A stretch of 36,855 nucleotides of DNA, from NCBI GenBank assembly GCA_026193355.1, contig JAPHTL010000308.1, positions 1 to 36,855 of the forward strand, given 5' to 3'. The translations under genes were made by a program, and so were the position numbers. This stretch comes from Rhodospirillales bacterium (GTDB lineage: Bacteria > Pseudomonadota > Alphaproteobacteria > Rhodospirillales > JAPHTL01). The notes beneath the pieces are model-generated. The model was not told the origin of the DNA and searched no databases. It saw only the letters and a list, made by a program, of their open reading frames with translations. Within the stretch, counting starts at the first letter, position 1, and every line of letters starts with the position of its first letter. Below, one piece after another: positions 10,562 through 19,902 of this stretch.

Positions 10562-11662
10562 ATGAAATTGTCAAAATTACCTCTGGTTGCCGCCGCCGTT
10601 CTGGTGATGGGCGCCACAACCGCCAAGGCGGAAATCATTATCGCCACAGCCGGTCCCATGACCGGCCAGTATGCCGCCTTCGGTGAACAGATGAAGCGCG
10701 GCGCAGAGATGGCCGTAGCCGATATCAACGCTTCCGGTGGTGTGCTGGGGCAACAATTGAAGCTGCTTGTCGGCGATGATGCATGCGATCCGAAGCAGGC
10801 GGTCGCCGTCGCCAACGAAATGGCCAACAAGAAGGTCGTCTTCATGGCCGGTCATTTCTGTTCGGGTTCTTCGATCCCGGCGTCTGAAGTTTACGCCGAG
10901 GAAGGAATCGTCCAGATTTCCCCGGCCTCGACCAATCCGCAGCTTACGGAACGTGGCATGGACAACGTTTTCCGCACTTGCGGCCGTGACGATCAGCAAG
11001 GCCAGGTTGCCGGTGAATATCTTGCAAAGAACTTCAAGGGCAAGAATATCGCCATCATCCATGACAAGACAGCCTACGGTAAGGGGCTGGCCGATCAGAC
11101 CAAGGAAAACCTCAACAAGGCAGGCATGACCGAGGTGATGTACGAAGCGATCACGGCCGGTGAAAAGGATTATTCGGCGCTTGTCAGCAAGATGAAGGAC
11201 AGCAAGGTCGACGTTATCTACCTTGGCGGCTATCACACCGAAGCGGGCCTGATCGTTCGTCAGGCGCGTCAGCAGGGCCTCATGGCGAAGCTGGTTTCGG
11301 GCGACGCCCTGGTGACCCAGGAATACTGGTCAATCACCGGCGATTCCGGTGAAGGCACCCTGATGACCTTCAGCCCGGATCCGGCGAAGGATCCGAAGAA
11401 CAAGGCCATCGTCGAAAAGTTCGTGGCCATCAACTACAAGCCGGAAGGCTACACGCTTTACACCTACGGCGCGATCCAGGCTTGGGCCCAGGCGGTTACG
11501 AAGGCCGGCGGCACCGACACCGCAAAGGTCATCGCATCGCTGAAGAGCGGGCAGTTCGACACCGTTCTCGGTTCCATCGGATTTGATGGCAAGGGCGATG
11601 TTTCCGCCCCCGGTTACGTCTTCTACGAATGGAAAAAAGGCGCCTACGATTACGCTCATTGA
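10562..11662 (+). CDS. livK: branched-chain amino acid ABC transporter substrate-binding protein
   Basis: Periplasmic type I binding protein that delivers substrate to LivHM. A clear signal peptide (residues 1-23, MKLSKL then a hydrophobic core ending TAKA) precedes the mature start EIIIATAGPMTGQYAAFGEQ. The typical pattern of the family follows: GAEMAVADINASGGVLG, then a GHFCSGSSIPASEVYAEE ligand-site loop, and a late FDGKGDV segment. Start ATG 10562 is supported by AGGGAGA at 10546-10552. Length is 366. It ends the operon and is followed by a strong terminator. The exact ligand cannot be read from the sequence. Confidence 0.93.
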   Translation: MKLSKLPLVAAAVLVMGATTAKAEIIIATAGPMTGQYAAFGEQMKRGAEMAVADINASGGVLGQQLKLLVGDDACDPKQAVAVANEMANKKVVFMAGHFCSGSSIPASEVYAEEGIVQISPASTNPQLTERGMDNVFRTCGRDDQQGQVAGEYLAKNFKGKNIAIIHDKTAYGKGLADQTKENLNKAGMTEVMYEAITAGEKDYSALVSKMKDSKVDVIYLGGYHTEAGLIVRQARQQGLMAKLVSGDALVTQEYWSITGDSGEGTLMTFSPDPAKDPKNKAIVEKFVAINYKPEGYTLYTYGAIQAWAQAVTKAGGTDTAKVIASLKSGQFDTVLGSIGFDGKGDVSAPGYVFYEWKKGAYDYAH

Positions 11663-11688
11663 TCGGCGTATATGGCCAGCGACAAGGG

Positions 11689-11724
11689 AAGGGCCCGGCG
11701 AGTTTCTCGCCGGGCCTTTTCTTT
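11689..11724 (+). terminator. intrinsic terminator of the liv operon
   Basis: An 11-bp perfect GC-rich stem, GGCCCGGCGAG (11692-11702) with CTCGCCGGGCC (11706-11716), closes a TTT loop and is followed by TTTTCTTT. It lies 29 bases after the livK stop. Confidence 0.95.
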
Positions 11725-11857
11725 GATCGTTCAAATGTCAATTACTGTGTTCAATCTGGCAAAAAATCCGCGATACCTTGTGGCGGACTAGCGGCAAGAA
11801 TCGAGATGTGGTATTCAACCATTTCACTGTTGTTGACCATTTTTCATAGATGCCATC

Positions 11858-12301
11858 ATGACTTCAAAAGCAATCGCCATCGCCTGTGATCACGGCGGCT
11901 ACGACATGAAGGTCGAACTGATCGCCGACCTCCAATCCATGGGATTGGAAGTTCTCGATCTTGGCCCCGATGGCCGTGATTCCGTTGATTATCCCGATTA
12001 CGCCTATGCGCTGGCGGATGCGATCAGAAGCGGCAAGGCGGATCGCGGTATCCTTATATGTGGATCGGGTATCGGCATCAGCATCGCCGCCAACAGGTAT
12101 ACGGAGATCCGGGCGGCTTTGGTGCATGATGCGCTTGGCGCCAGGTTGTGCCGTGAACACAACGACGCCAACGTCATTGTTTTTGGCGGCAGAATGACAG
12201 GAATCGAAGTTGCGCGCGATTGCCTGAAAATTTTTCTGAATACCGACTTTGAAGGTGGGAGACATGCGCGCAGGGTCGCGAAGCTCTCCACACCGTCCTG
12301 A
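11858..12301 (+). CDS. rpiB: ribose-5-phosphate isomerase B
   Basis: Interconverts ribose 5-phosphate and ribulose 5-phosphate, both of which feed the riboflavin pathway downstream (ribulose 5-phosphate is the RibB substrate). It shows the RpiB/LacAB motifs: ACDHGG at the N-terminus, the catalytic Cys near residue 68 in ILICGSGIGISIAANR, and CREHNDANV with GGR further on. The 147 residues match the family. The ribosome binding site is weak, but no better start is in frame. It is followed 61 bp later by glyA. The usual alphaproteobacterial order rpiB-glyA supports the call. Confidence 0.94.
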   Translation: MTSKAIAIACDHGGYDMKVELIADLQSMGLEVLDLGPDGRDSVDYPDYAYALADAIRSGKADRGILICGSGIGISIAANRYTEIRAALVHDALGARLCREHNDANVIVFGGRMTGIEVARDCLKIFLNTDFEGGRHARRVAKLSTPS

Positions 12302-12324
12302 ATAACATTGTCGTTTTATCCAAT

Positions 12325-12340
12325 GGCGGTTGTCACCGCC
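12325..12340 (+). other. small hairpin between rpiB and glyA
   Basis: GGCGGT (12325-12330) and ACCGCC (12335-12340) pair exactly around TGTC. It is 22 bases before the glyA start and has no T-run, so it is more likely mRNA structure near the ribosome binding site than a terminator. Confidence 0.35.
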
Positions 12341-12362
12341 CAGCCGAACTGAGAAGGATGTC

Positions 12363-13637
12363 ATGGATCGTTTCTTCGGAGCCTCGCTTGCACAGACAGA
12401 CCCGGAAATCGCGGGCGCAATCGACAAGGAACTCAGGCGCCAGCAGGATCAGATTGAACTGATCGCCTCGGAAAACATCGTTTCCCGCGCCGTGCTCGAA
12501 GCGCAGGGCTCGGTCCTGACGAACAAGTATGCCGAGGGTTACCCCGGTCGACGCTACTATGGCGGTTGCGAATTCGTCGATATCGCCGAAACGCTGGCGA
12601 TCGATCGGGCAAAGGCCCTTTTCGGATGCGGTTTTGCGAACGTGCAGCCCCATTCCGGCGCACAGGCCAATGGCGCGGTCTACCAGGCATTGCTGAAGCC
12701 CGGCGACACCCTGATGGGCATGTCTCTGGCTGCCGGTGGACACCTGACGCATGGCGCGCCTCCGGCCCAATCGGGAAAATGGTTCAAGGCCGTTCAATAC
12801 GGCGTCAGGCGTCAAGACGGTCGCGTCGACTTTGACGAGGTCGACCGCCTGGCCGACGAGCACAAGCCGAAGATCATTGTCGCCGGTGGCTCGGCATATC
12901 CCCGGGTTATCGACTTCGCCCGGTTTCGCCAGGTCGCCGACCGCGTCGGTGCGCTTCTCATGGTCGACATGGCGCATTTTGCCGGTCTGGTGGCGGCCGG
13001 TGTGCATCCCAGCCCGTTCCCCCACGCGCATATCGCCACCACCACCACCCACAAAACCCTGCGTGGTCCCCGTGGCGGAATGATCCTTACGAACGACGAG
13101 GACATTGCGAAAAAGATCAATTCAGCCGTTTTCCCTGGCTTGCAGGGCGGTCCGTTGATGCATGTGATTGCCGCCAAGGCAGTCGCTTTCGGCGAGGCCT
13201 TGCAGCCGGACTTCAAGACCTACGCTACAAAAATCGTTGAAAATGCAGCGGTTCTTGCCGAGGTTCTCTCGGCACGGGGTTGCGATATTGTATCGAACGG
13301 CACTGATACGCATCTGATGCTTGTCGATCTTCGCCCGAAAAAGCTGACGGGCAAGGCGGCCGAGGAAAGCCTCGAACGCGCCGGCATCACCTGCAACAAG
13401 AACGGTATTCCGTTTGACCCTGAAAAGCCGGCGATTACGTCCGGTGTTCGCCTCGGTACACCAGCCGGAACGACGCGCGGATTCGGCGTGGCCGAATTCA
13501 GGGAAATCGGTGAACTGATCGCCCAGGTTCTGGACGGTCTGGTCACCAGCCCGGATGACAACTCGGAAGTCGAACGTGCTGTTCGCGAGAAGGTGCGGGA
13601 ACTTTGCCGCGCTTTTCCCATTTATCCGGATATGTAA
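12363..13637 (+). CDS. glyA: serine hydroxymethyltransferase
   Basis: PLP enzyme converting serine and tetrahydrofolate to glycine and methylene-tetrahydrofolate, the main one-carbon source. It has [20 protein letters not shown], the [15 protein letters not shown] segment, and the PLP lysine K231 in [14 protein letters not shown]. The 424 residues match the family. ATG 12363 is chosen over an in-frame upstream start at 12330 because it is preceded by AAGGA and begins just before the conserved [14 protein letters not shown]. It is followed 36 bp later by nrdR. Confidence 0.96.
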   Translation: MDRFFGASLAQTDPEIAGAIDKELRRQQDQIELIASENIVSRAVLEAQGSVLTNKYAEGYPGRRYYGGCEFVDIAETLAIDRAKALFGCGFANVQPHSGAQANGAVYQALLKPGDTLMGMSLAAGGHLTHGAPPAQSGKWFKAVQYGVRRQDGRVDFDEVDRLADEHKPKIIVAGGSAYPRVIDFARFRQVADRVGALLMVDMAHFAGLVAAGVHPSPFPHAHIATTTTHKTLRGPRGGMILTNDEDIAKKINSAVFPGLQGGPLMHVIAAKAVAFGEALQPDFKTYATKIVENAAVLAEVLSARGCDIVSNGTDTHLMLVDLRPKKLTGKAAEESLERAGITCNKNGIPFDPEKPAITSGVRLGTPAGTTRGFGVAEFREIGELIAQVLDGLVTSPDDNSEVERAVREKVRELCRAFPIYPDM

Positions 13638-13673
13638 AAAACCGGAAACGTCCATACAGGGGAGGGGAAGCCC

Positions 13674-14132
13674 ATGCGCTGTCCGTTCTGCGGAAACGAA
13701 GACACCCAGGTTAAGGACTCGCGTCCAACCGAAGACAACTCTGCGATCCGCCGTCGGCGTTACTGCCCGGAATGCGGTTCCCGCTTCACGACGTTTGAAC
13801 GCGTCCAGCTTCGTGAGCTGACGATCGTCAAGAAAGAAAACGAGAAACAGCCATTTGACCGGGACAAGCTGGCCCGCTCCCTACGCCTGGCGCTGAAGAA
13901 AAGGCCCGTTGAGCAGGATCAGATAGAGCGAATCGTCAACAGCATCCAGCGTCGCCTCGAAAGCCTCGGCGAATCAGAGGTTCCCTCGAAGGTCATCGGT
14001 GAGATGGTGATGGATGTCCTCTCCGAACTCGACAAGGTCGCCTACGTTCGCTTCGCGTCTGTCTATCGCAACTTCCGTGAAGCCAAGGACTTCGAGGACT
14101 TTGTCGGAAAGCTTGACCCTGACGCAGAGTAA
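13674..14132 (+). CDS. nrdR: transcriptional repressor NrdR
   Basis: Zinc-finger plus ATP-cone repressor of ribonucleotide reductase genes. The N-terminal finger has paired CPFC and CPEC cysteines in the first 34 residues. The ATP-cone follows from about residue 49 ([19 protein letters not shown]) to about 140, ending in [11 protein letters not shown]. Length 152 is standard. The start has a purine-rich GGGGAGGGGAAG site. Its 3' end probably overlaps the ribD start, and the nrdR-ribD linkage is widespread in proteobacteria. No NrdR box was sought genome-wide. Confidence 0.95.
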   Translation: MRCPFCGNEDTQVKDSRPTEDNSAIRRRRYCPECGSRFTTFERVQLRELTIVKKENEKQPFDRDKLARSLRLALKKRPVEQDQIERIVNSIQRRLESLGESEVPSKVIGEMVMDVLSELDKVAYVRFASVYRNFREAKDFEDFVGKLDPDAE

Positions 14133-15264
14133 TCCCCAGTCGCGGGAAAGCCGCGACGTACAGCACATGTCCGCCGCACTGACACTTGCCCGGCGGGGAC
14201 TTGGGCGTGTCTGGCCTAATCCCGCCGTTGGCTGTGTCATCGTTAAAACAGGCCATTCAGGCGTCGACGACCAGATCGTCGGACGCGGATGGACACAGAA
14301 GGGCGGGCGGCCCCACGCGGAGACCGAGGCGCTGGAACGCGCGGCCTGGGGTGCGCGCGGAGCCACGGCGTACGTCACACTGGAACCATGCAGCCATCAT
14401 GGCGAAACGCCGCCCTGCGCCGAAGCGCTGATTGACGCGGGGGTTTCACGCGTGGTTGTCGCGATGGAAGACCCTGACCCACGCGTCTCAGGGCGTGGTC
14501 TGGCGCGCCTTCGAGAGGCCGGCATTGAAGTCGCCGCCGGCGTTCTTTCCGATGAGGCGGCTGCAATCAACGCGGGTTTTTTCAGGAAAGTCCAGGACGG
14601 CAGGCCACTTTTTACATTGAAGGCGGCGACAACGCTTGATGGACGTATAGCCACGCATTCCGGCGACAGCAAATGGATAACCGCACCCGAAACGAGAGCC
14701 TGGGGGCATCGCCTTCGGGCGACCCACGATGCGATCATGGTGGGTGTCGGAACGGCGATCGAAGACGACCCGGAACTCACCTGCCGACTTCCCGGCATGG
14801 AAGACGATTCTCCCGTCAGGATCATTTTTGACAGCCACATGCGTCTGCCACTGACGGCGAATGTCGTTCGCACGGCAAGGGACGTTCCGACGTGGATCGT
14901 CGTCAGAACCGGCGGCGACCGCGCACGAAGCAAGGCTTTTGAGGATTGCGGGGTGCAGGTTATCGCGGTGGAACCCGACAGCGATGGCTATCCCGACATC
15001 AGGGAAGCCACACAGCAGTTCGCCAGACGCGGGCTGACACGCATTCTTGTCGAGGGCGGCAGCCATCTTGTGGCCAACATGCTCGAACATGATCTGATCG
15101 ACGAAATCGTCTGGATGCGCGCATCCAAGCTTATCGGCGGGGATGGCATTCCCGTTGCGCGCGCGTTCGGCGTCGACAGCCTGGGACAAGCGGCGCAGTT
15201 CACACGAAAAAGCGTTGTGGATGCAGGGGCCGACATCATTGAAACATACGTAAAACGAGCTTGA
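14113..15264 (+). CDS. ribD: bifunctional riboflavin deaminase/reductase RibD
   Basis: Carries out steps 2 and 3 of riboflavin synthesis: deamination of the pyrimidine, then side-chain reduction. The deaminase half has HAETEAL, and [11 protein letters not shown] with the zinc cysteines. The reductase half starts near [14 protein letters not shown] and includes [20 protein letters not shown] and a late VEGGSHL. The start is uncertain. ATG 14167 falls inside the conserved block where family members normally have a few residues before the Met. I therefore prefer TTG 14113, with GGAAAG upstream and a 20-bp overlap with nrdR; the protein would be 383 residues (365 from the ATG). ribE starts six bases after the stop. 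Confidence 0.93.
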   Translation: MTLTQSNPQSRESRDVQHMSAALTLARRGLGRVWPNPAVGCVIVKTGHSGVDDQIVGRGWTQKGGRPHAETEALERAAWGARGATAYVTLEPCSHHGETPPCAEALIDAGVSRVVVAMEDPDPRVSGRGLARLREAGIEVAAGVLSDEAAAINAGFFRKVQDGRPLFTLKAATTLDGRIATHSGDSKWITAPETRAWGHRLRATHDAIMVGVGTAIEDDPELTCRLPGMEDDSPVRIIFDSHMRLPLTANVVRTARDVPTWIVVRTGGDRARSKAFEDCGVQVIAVEPDSDGYPDIREATQQFARRGLTRILVEGGSHLVANMLEHDLIDEIVWMRASKLIGGDGIPVARAFGVDSLGQAAQFTRKSVVDAGADIIETYVKRA

Positions 15265-15270
15265 GGAAAC

Positions 15271-15858
15271 ATGTTTACCGGAATCATCACCGATCTGGGG
15301 CGCGTTCGCGCTGTCGAAAAAAAGGGCGATACCCGCTTTGAATTCGAAACGCACTATGACACGGGTACCGTTGAAATCGGCGGATCAATAGCCTGCAATG
15401 GCGCCTGCATGACCGTCATTGAGAAGGGAGCGGGTTGGTTCGCCATTTCCGCATCCGGGGAATCCCTGTCCAAAACGACGATGGGAGAATGGCAAGTCGG
15501 CACGCCGGTCAATTTCGAGCGGGCGCTCAAGGTCGGTGACGAACTTGGCGGGCATATCGTTTCCGGACACGTTGACGGCATCGCCAGAATTGAAAGCATC
15601 ACACCCGAAGGCGATTCGCACCGGTTCGTCTTTGTTGCGCCCGACACCCTGAAGAATTTCATTGCCCCGAAAGGCTCTGTCGCGCTTGACGGCATTTCGC
15701 TGACGGTCAACGAGGTGAATGGCGCGCAGTTCGGCGTCAACGTTATTCCCCATACGCTGTCGGTGACCACTTTTGGGCAAAAGAAGGCAGGCGACACGGT
15801 GAATCTGGAAATCGACATGCTGGCGCGCTATGTTGCGCGCCTTCTGGAAAAGGACTGA
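15271..15858 (+). CDS. ribE: riboflavin synthase alpha chain
   Basis: Final step of riboflavin synthesis: dismutation of two lumazines. Starts with the diagnostic MFTGIITDLG and contains two lumazine-binding repeats. The first has CNGACMTV and the second has LDGISLTVNEV; GHVDGIA falls at their junction. The 195-residue length is typical. GAGGAAAC precedes the ATG. It is separated by six bases from ribD and by two bases from the GTG start of the next gene. It is also called ribC in some genomes. Confidence 0.96.
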   Translation: MFTGIITDLGRVRAVEKKGDTRFEFETHYDTGTVEIGGSIACNGACMTVIEKGAGWFAISASGESLSKTTMGEWQVGTPVNFERALKVGDELGGHIVSGHVDGIARIESITPEGDSHRFVFVAPDTLKNFIAPKGSVALDGISLTVNEVNGAQFGVNVIPHTLSVTTFGQKKAGDTVNLEIDMLARYVARLLEKD

Positions 15859-15860
15859 CC

Positions 15861-16997
15861 GTGTCACATAGCTCTTACGCACAATATCTTTCGTCCGTCA
15901 CCGAGATCATCGAGGAAGCCCGAAACGGGCGGATGTTCGTTCTTGTCGATGACGAAGACCGCGAAAATGAAGGCGATCTCGTCATCCCTGCACAGATGGC
16001 GACACCGGACGCCATCAACTTCATGGCCAAATACGGACGTGGGTTGATCTGCCTCACGCTCGATCAGGATCGTGTTGAGGAACTGAATATTCCCTTGATG
16101 ACACGCGGGGGGGATGGCTGCCGTCTTGGAACGGCATTCACCGTCTCGATTGAGGCCCGTGAGGGGGTCACAACAGGCATCTCGGCCGGGGATCGCGCAC
16201 GGACCATCGCGGTCGCCATTGATCCATCCAAAAGCGCCGCCGATATCGTAACGCCGGGCCATGTGTTCCCGCTGGCGGCGCGTCAGGGTGGTACGCTTGT
16301 GCGCGCAGGCCACACAGAAGCCGCCGTTGATATCTCCAGGCTGGCCGGGCTCAATCCCTCGGGCGTTATCTGCGAGATCATGAACGACGATGGCACCATG
16401 GCGCGGATGCCCGATCTTATTCAGTTCGCCCAGTATCATGGCCTGAAGATCGGCACGATTGCGGATTTGATCGCCTACCGGCGGCGCAACGACATGCTTG
16501 TCGAGAAAACCGTCGAAACAAGCCTCAACAGCGTTTACGGCGGTGAATTCACCATGGCCGTATACGTCAACAAGGTCGCCTATGCGGAACATATCGCCCT
16601 GATAAAGGGAAATCTTGAAGAAGATGGCCCGGTCATGGTCCGCATGCATGCCCTCAACGTTCTTGATGATGTGCTGGGGGATCACAGCGCGGGCAAGGCC
16701 CACGAACTTCACCAATCGATGCGTATGATCGCCGAACACGGTCGCGGCGTTGTTGTTCTTATCCGGGAACCACACCCGACCAGCTTGTCCGATCGTGTTC
16801 GCGCCCTTGCGGGCGAAGAACGGGGAAACCAGCAGCCGTTGCGTGATTACGGCGTCGGTGCGCAAATTTTGCTCGATCTCGGCGTCAAGGATATGATCTT
16901 GCTTTCAAACACCAAGCGGACGATCGTCGGTCTTGACGGTTATGGTCTGAAAGTGGTTGATCAGCGCCCCATCCCGGCGAAGGAGAAAACCGCATGA
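15861..16997 (+). CDS. ribBA: DHBP synthase fused to a degenerate GTP cyclohydrolase II domain
   Basis: The N-terminal 205 residues are RibB, making 3,4-dihydroxy-2-butanone 4-phosphate from ribulose 5-phosphate. The acidic motif [11 protein letters not shown], the GHVFPLAAR segment and [10 protein letters not shown] are intact. The C-terminal part (about 207-370) is RibA-like in length and layout, but the zinc motif is lost: where RibA has HSECLTGD and CDCG, this protein has [13 protein letters not shown] then SAGKAHEL (about 263-283). No zinc cysteine remains. GTP cyclohydrolase activity is therefore unlikely; similar proteins have been called RibBX. Start codon is GTG, two bases after ribE. 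The stop overlaps the ribH start (ATGA). Confidence 0.93.
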   Translation: MSHSSYAQYLSSVTEIIEEARNGRMFVLVDDEDRENEGDLVIPAQMATPDAINFMAKYGRGLICLTLDQDRVEELNIPLMTRGGDGCRLGTAFTVSIEAREGVTTGISAGDRARTIAVAIDPSKSAADIVTPGHVFPLAARQGGTLVRAGHTEAAVDISRLAGLNPSGVICEIMNDDGTMARMPDLIQFAQYHGLKIGTIADLIAYRRRNDMLVEKTVETSLNSVYGGEFTMAVYVNKVAYAEHIALIKGNLEEDGPVMVRMHALNVLDDVLGDHSAGKAHELHQSMRMIAEHGRGVVVLIREPHPTSLSDRVRALAGEERGNQQPLRDYGVGAQILLDLGVKDMILLSNTKRTIVGLDGYGLKVVDQRPIPAKEKTA

Positions 16998-17467
16998 GCG
17001 ATCAAGATACCCCCCGTGTCCTCATCGTTGAGGCGCGTTTCTATCAGGATATCGCTGATGAGCTGATGAAGGGCGCGTTGGGCGTTCTTGAGGCTGCGGG
17101 TGTCGCATATCAGCGCATTGAAGTGCCTGGCGTGTTCGAAATTCCGGCAGCCATCCGTTTCGCCATCCGTTCGATGGAGTTGCGGGCGGCTTCACGCCGC
17201 TTCCCGGGCTTCATAAGTCTGGGCTGCGTTATACGGGGCGAAACGTCCCATTATGACTATGTTGCCGGGGAGGCGTCCCGCGCCCTGATGGACCTGTCGG
17301 TCAACTACAGCATTGCGCACGGTTTCGGTGTTCTGACCTGTGAAAATTATGATCAGGCGTGGGCCCGCGCTGATGTCACCGGCAAGAAAAACGTTGGTGG
17401 CCGGGCAGCGGAAGCCTGCCTTCAGATGATGGATGTGAAGAAACAGCTTCATCTGGTTCCTCGATGA
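16994..17467 (+). CDS. ribH: 6,7-dimethyl-8-ribityllumazine synthase
   Basis: Joins the RibB product to the RibD-derived pyrimidine; it assembles as a pentamer or a capsid. Key segments are ARFYQDI near the N-terminus, VPGVFEIPAAI, and CVIRGETSHYDYVAGE with the catalytic His. FGVLTCENYDQAWARA and a late NVGGRAAEACL follow. The 157 residues match the family. It overlaps ribBA and nusB by four bases each (ATGA), an arrangement that predicts coupled translation. Confidence 0.95.
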   Translation: MSDQDTPRVLIVEARFYQDIADELMKGALGVLEAAGVAYQRIEVPGVFEIPAAIRFAIRSMELRAASRRFPGFISLGCVIRGETSHYDYVAGEASRALMDLSVNYSIAHGFGVLTCENYDQAWARADVTGKKNVGGRAAEACLQMMDVKKQLHLVPR

Positions 17468-17985
17468 GCCGACCATCTGCAAAAAGTCGCAGCGCTGCCC
17501 GTCTGGCGGCGGTTCAGGCGCTTTATGAACTTGATATGTCCGAGGCGACCCCGGACGCTGTCATGGTCGATATCCTGCGTGAGCGTTGGACCGCTGCGGC
17601 TGCAGAATCCGCCCGTGAAGACGGGATTGATGACACTGATATGGTCGAACCCGATAGCGAGCTGTTCACGGACCTCGTTCGCGGCGTCGTCAGCCGCAAG
17701 GCCGAGGTTGACGCCATCGCCGACGGATCGCTAACCGGCGGCTGGAAATCAGACAGGCTGGAAACGTTGCTTCGCGCCGTTCTGCGTGCGGGGATCTATG
17801 AATTGCTCGCCATGCCCGGCGTTCCCCCGAAAGTGGTGATCAGCGAGTACATGGAGGTCGCCCACGCTTTCTTCAATGAAGGAGAGCCCTCGTTGATCAA
17901 CGGTGTGCTTGACCGTGTCGCCCATATTCTCCGTGAAGGGGAGTTCGGCGTGAAGAAAAAGGGTGTGCAGGGAGATGCTGGGTGA
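17464..17985 (+). CDS. nusB: transcription antitermination factor NusB
   Basis: RNA-binding helical protein that works with NusE (S10) on rRNA boxA antitermination. It shows the N-terminal SRSAARLAAVQALYE helix, the central RLETLLRAVLRAGIYELL and the closing EGEPSLINGVLDRVA. At 173 residues it is slightly long because of an acidic insert (about 55-70, DDTDMVEPDSE), common in alphaproteobacteria. ribH-nusB linkage is one of the most conserved pairs in bacteria. Confidence 0.95.
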   Translation: MSRPSAKSRSAARLAAVQALYELDMSEATPDAVMVDILRERWTAAAAESAREDGIDDTDMVEPDSELFTDLVRGVVSRKAEVDAIADGSLTGGWKSDRLETLLRAVLRAGIYELLAMPGVPPKVVISEYMEVAHAFFNEGEPSLINGVLDRVAHILREGEFGVKKKGVQGDAG

Positions 17986-18955
17986 ATTCGATCTGATCGC
18001 CCGTTATTTCGCCCCTTTGGCTTCAGGCGCCGAAGGCGCACTTGGTCTTACTGACGATGCCGCTCTTTTCTCTGTTCAGGCGGGCAGGGAAGGCGTTGTT
18101 ACGATGGATACCCTCGTTTCCGGGGTGCATTTTCTGGCGAATAACGCGCCCGAAGACATCGCGGCAAAGCTTCTGGGGGTGAATCTCTCCGATCTTGCTG
18201 CGATGGGCGCACTGCCGCAAGGCTACACCCTGTCTATCGCAATCGATTCCACCATCGACGAATCCTGGCTTGAGGGTTTTACGCTTGGGCTTGAAGTTGT
18301 TGGTCGTGAATACGGGATCGCCCTACTTGGCGGCGATACGGTCAGAACGCCCGGTCCCCTTACCCTGACGGCCACCGCATTTGGAACCATCGAAACAGGC
18401 AGGGCTTTGCGCAGGAAAGGGGGCTCTGCCGGTGATATCGTTTGTGTCTCCGGAACGATAGGGGATGCGGCTCTGGGGCTATTGGCCATTCAGGGAGGTC
18501 TTCAGGGCATATCTGACAAGGCGGCCCAATACCTTGCGCAACGCTACAGCCGACCAACGCCGCGCGTTGCTCTCGGTTCCCGGCTTGTTGGCGTGGCTTC
18601 GGCCGTTGTCGACATCTCGGATGGCCTTGTTGGCGATCTTGGGCATATCTGCGAATGCTCGGATATCGGCATGGAAATCAACGTCGAATCGATTCCACTT
18701 TCTGATGGCGCCAAAGAGGCGCTGGACCTGAATCCAACGCTTGTTCAAAGCGTTCTGTCGGGCGGCGATGACTATGAACTCGCCTTTACCGTTCCGGAGA
18801 ACCTCATGGACCTCCTGAAAGAAGTTTCAAAAAAGGCCGGCGTTATGGTGACGGATATTGGGCGCACTGTCGAAGGCGCCGGATCGGGGAGGGTTTCGGT
18901 TTTCGATGACGGAAAACCAGTGGATGTTGCCATCGCTGGATACAGGCATTTCTGA
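17975..18955 (+). CDS. thiL: thiamine-monophosphate kinase
   Basis: Phosphorylates thiamine monophosphate to the active cofactor. Features: GEFDLIARYFAPL at the start, the Mg-binding TDDAALF, MDTLVSGVHF and LGVNLSDLAAMGA. LLGGDTVRTPGPL, VVDISDGLVGDLGHI and SGGDDYELAFT follow. The 326-residue length fits. ATG 17975 overlaps the nusB end by 11 bases; a GTG at 17963 is an alternative adding four residues. It closes the cofactor cluster, with no T-run terminator seen after it. Confidence 0.94.
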   Translation: MLGEFDLIARYFAPLASGAEGALGLTDDAALFSVQAGREGVVTMDTLVSGVHFLANNAPEDIAAKLLGVNLSDLAAMGALPQGYTLSIAIDSTIDESWLEGFTLGLEVVGREYGIALLGGDTVRTPGPLTLTATAFGTIETGRALRRKGGSAGDIVCVSGTIGDAALGLLAIQGGLQGISDKAAQYLAQRYSRPTPRVALGSRLVGVASAVVDISDGLVGDLGHICECSDIGMEINVESIPLSDGAKEALDLNPTLVQSVLSGGDDYELAFTVPENLMDLLKEVSKKAGVMVTDIGRTVEGAGSGRVSVFDDGKPVDVAIAGYRHF

Positions 18956-19052
18956 TCCGTTTGCCCGCCCATGACATCACAGCCTTTTCAAGACGGGGAT
19001 GAAGCCCGATAATGAACTTCATCTACACGCAGACCCCCAACGGGACGAATAA

Positions 19053-19520
19053 ATGCGCAAGCTTTTCATCATCATATCCCTTCTGATCGTTACAGCAGGG
19101 GCCAGTATCAGCGTCATGCAAATGATGGGTATTGGCCCCTTTGCGCCAAAGGAGGGTGATGTTGCAGAGGAATCACTTGCAGAAAAAATGATCCCTCAGC
19201 GGCCGCCTTCTTTCCTTGAGGTGAACCCCCTGATGATTCCGATCTTTCAGGAAGACAGGGTGGTAACGACCGTCCAGATCCAGTTGAAGCTTGAGGTCAA
19301 GTCCGAGAACGAGGAAGAAGTCCGAAAGGTCATGCCGCGCATTTCAGACGCCTATCTGCGCGATCTTTATTCCTATGTCCCGCGCATGCTTGAAAAGCAC
19401 GAAAACCTGGACCTTAAGGCGCTCAAGCAACGTTTGATGTGGCTTAGTGAAAAAATCGCGGGACCCGGTATGGTGGACGATGTCCTTATCCAATCTGTTA
19501 TGGACAACCAGCGGGGATGA
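19053..19520 (+). CDS. single-pass membrane protein, FliL-like
   Basis: A 155-residue protein with one N-terminal membrane anchor (about residues 4-28), then a Pro-rich linker and a periplasmic-looking domain. It has the pattern FLEVNPLMIPIF followed by VQIQLKLEVKSENEEEVRKVMPRISDAYLRD. The anchor, linker and alternating beta/helix layout resemble FliL, which is associated with flagellar stators. No flagellar genes are nearby, so a non-flagellar paralogue is likely. I recall similar proteins after thiL in other Rhodospirillales, with no function assigned. It ends 382 bp before hppA. Confidence 0.72.
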   Translation: MRKLFIIISLLIVTAGASISVMQMMGIGPFAPKEGDVAEESLAEKMIPQRPPSFLEVNPLMIPIFQEDRVVTTVQIQLKLEVKSENEEEVRKVMPRISDAYLRDLYSYVPRMLEKHENLDLKALKQRLMWLSEKIAGPGMVDDVLIQSVMDNQRG

Positions 19521-19902
19521 TAGACCGTTCCTGTTTTTTGCTCACGAAGGGACAGTTTCGCCTATTGGTCCTACCAACATCGTTTTTCCTTGTTGGTTGA
19601 CCGCCAAACTTTCGTTTTAATTATTTTAATGAGGAATATTAGGCTTTTGTCATATTCTTTGATTTTCAACTAGATCTAATTTCTTTCTAAGCACTTGCAC
19701 AATAAGTTCACCGATTACGGTGATTAGTTGCTTTGCCGTTCGCGTTCTGCCATTTTTGCACAAATTCAGGAGCTTCAGGAGAAGTGCAAGGCCGTGCCGT
19801 CTTGCACGCTCAGCGCTATAAAAAGAATAACAGCGCCCGAAGCAGAGACATGAATTTCAGGGTTTGAAAAATTCACAGGTACTTGAAAAAGGGGCTTTAG
19901 GA
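19521..19902 (+). other. AT-rich intergenic region before hppA with inverted repeats
   Basis: No gene is seen in these 382 bases. It holds an AT-rich core (about 19,610-19,685) and three inverted repeats. ACCAACA (19573-19579) pairs with TGTTGGT (19591-19597) around a T-containing loop. TCACCG-ATTA-CGGTGA (19708-19723) is a compact operator-like palindrome. GTGCAAG (19784-19790) pairs with CTTGCAC (19801-19807). A TATAAA lies at 19818-19823 without a convincing -35. The hppA promoter and a long leader probably lie here. Confidence 0.5.

Noticed and set aside
13638-15270. FMN riboswitch before the riboflavin genes
   Set aside because: The rib genes follow nrdR with overlap or a few bases of spacing, leaving no room, and no conserved FMN-element segments were seen.
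15864-16865. 333-residue minus-strand frame inside ribBA
   Set aside because: Shadow of ribBA, whose RibB motifs and operon position are clear.
19573-19597. Terminator after the FliL-like gene
   Set aside because: The 7-bp stem has its T-run in the loop and none after the stem, so it was kept only as an inverted repeat.
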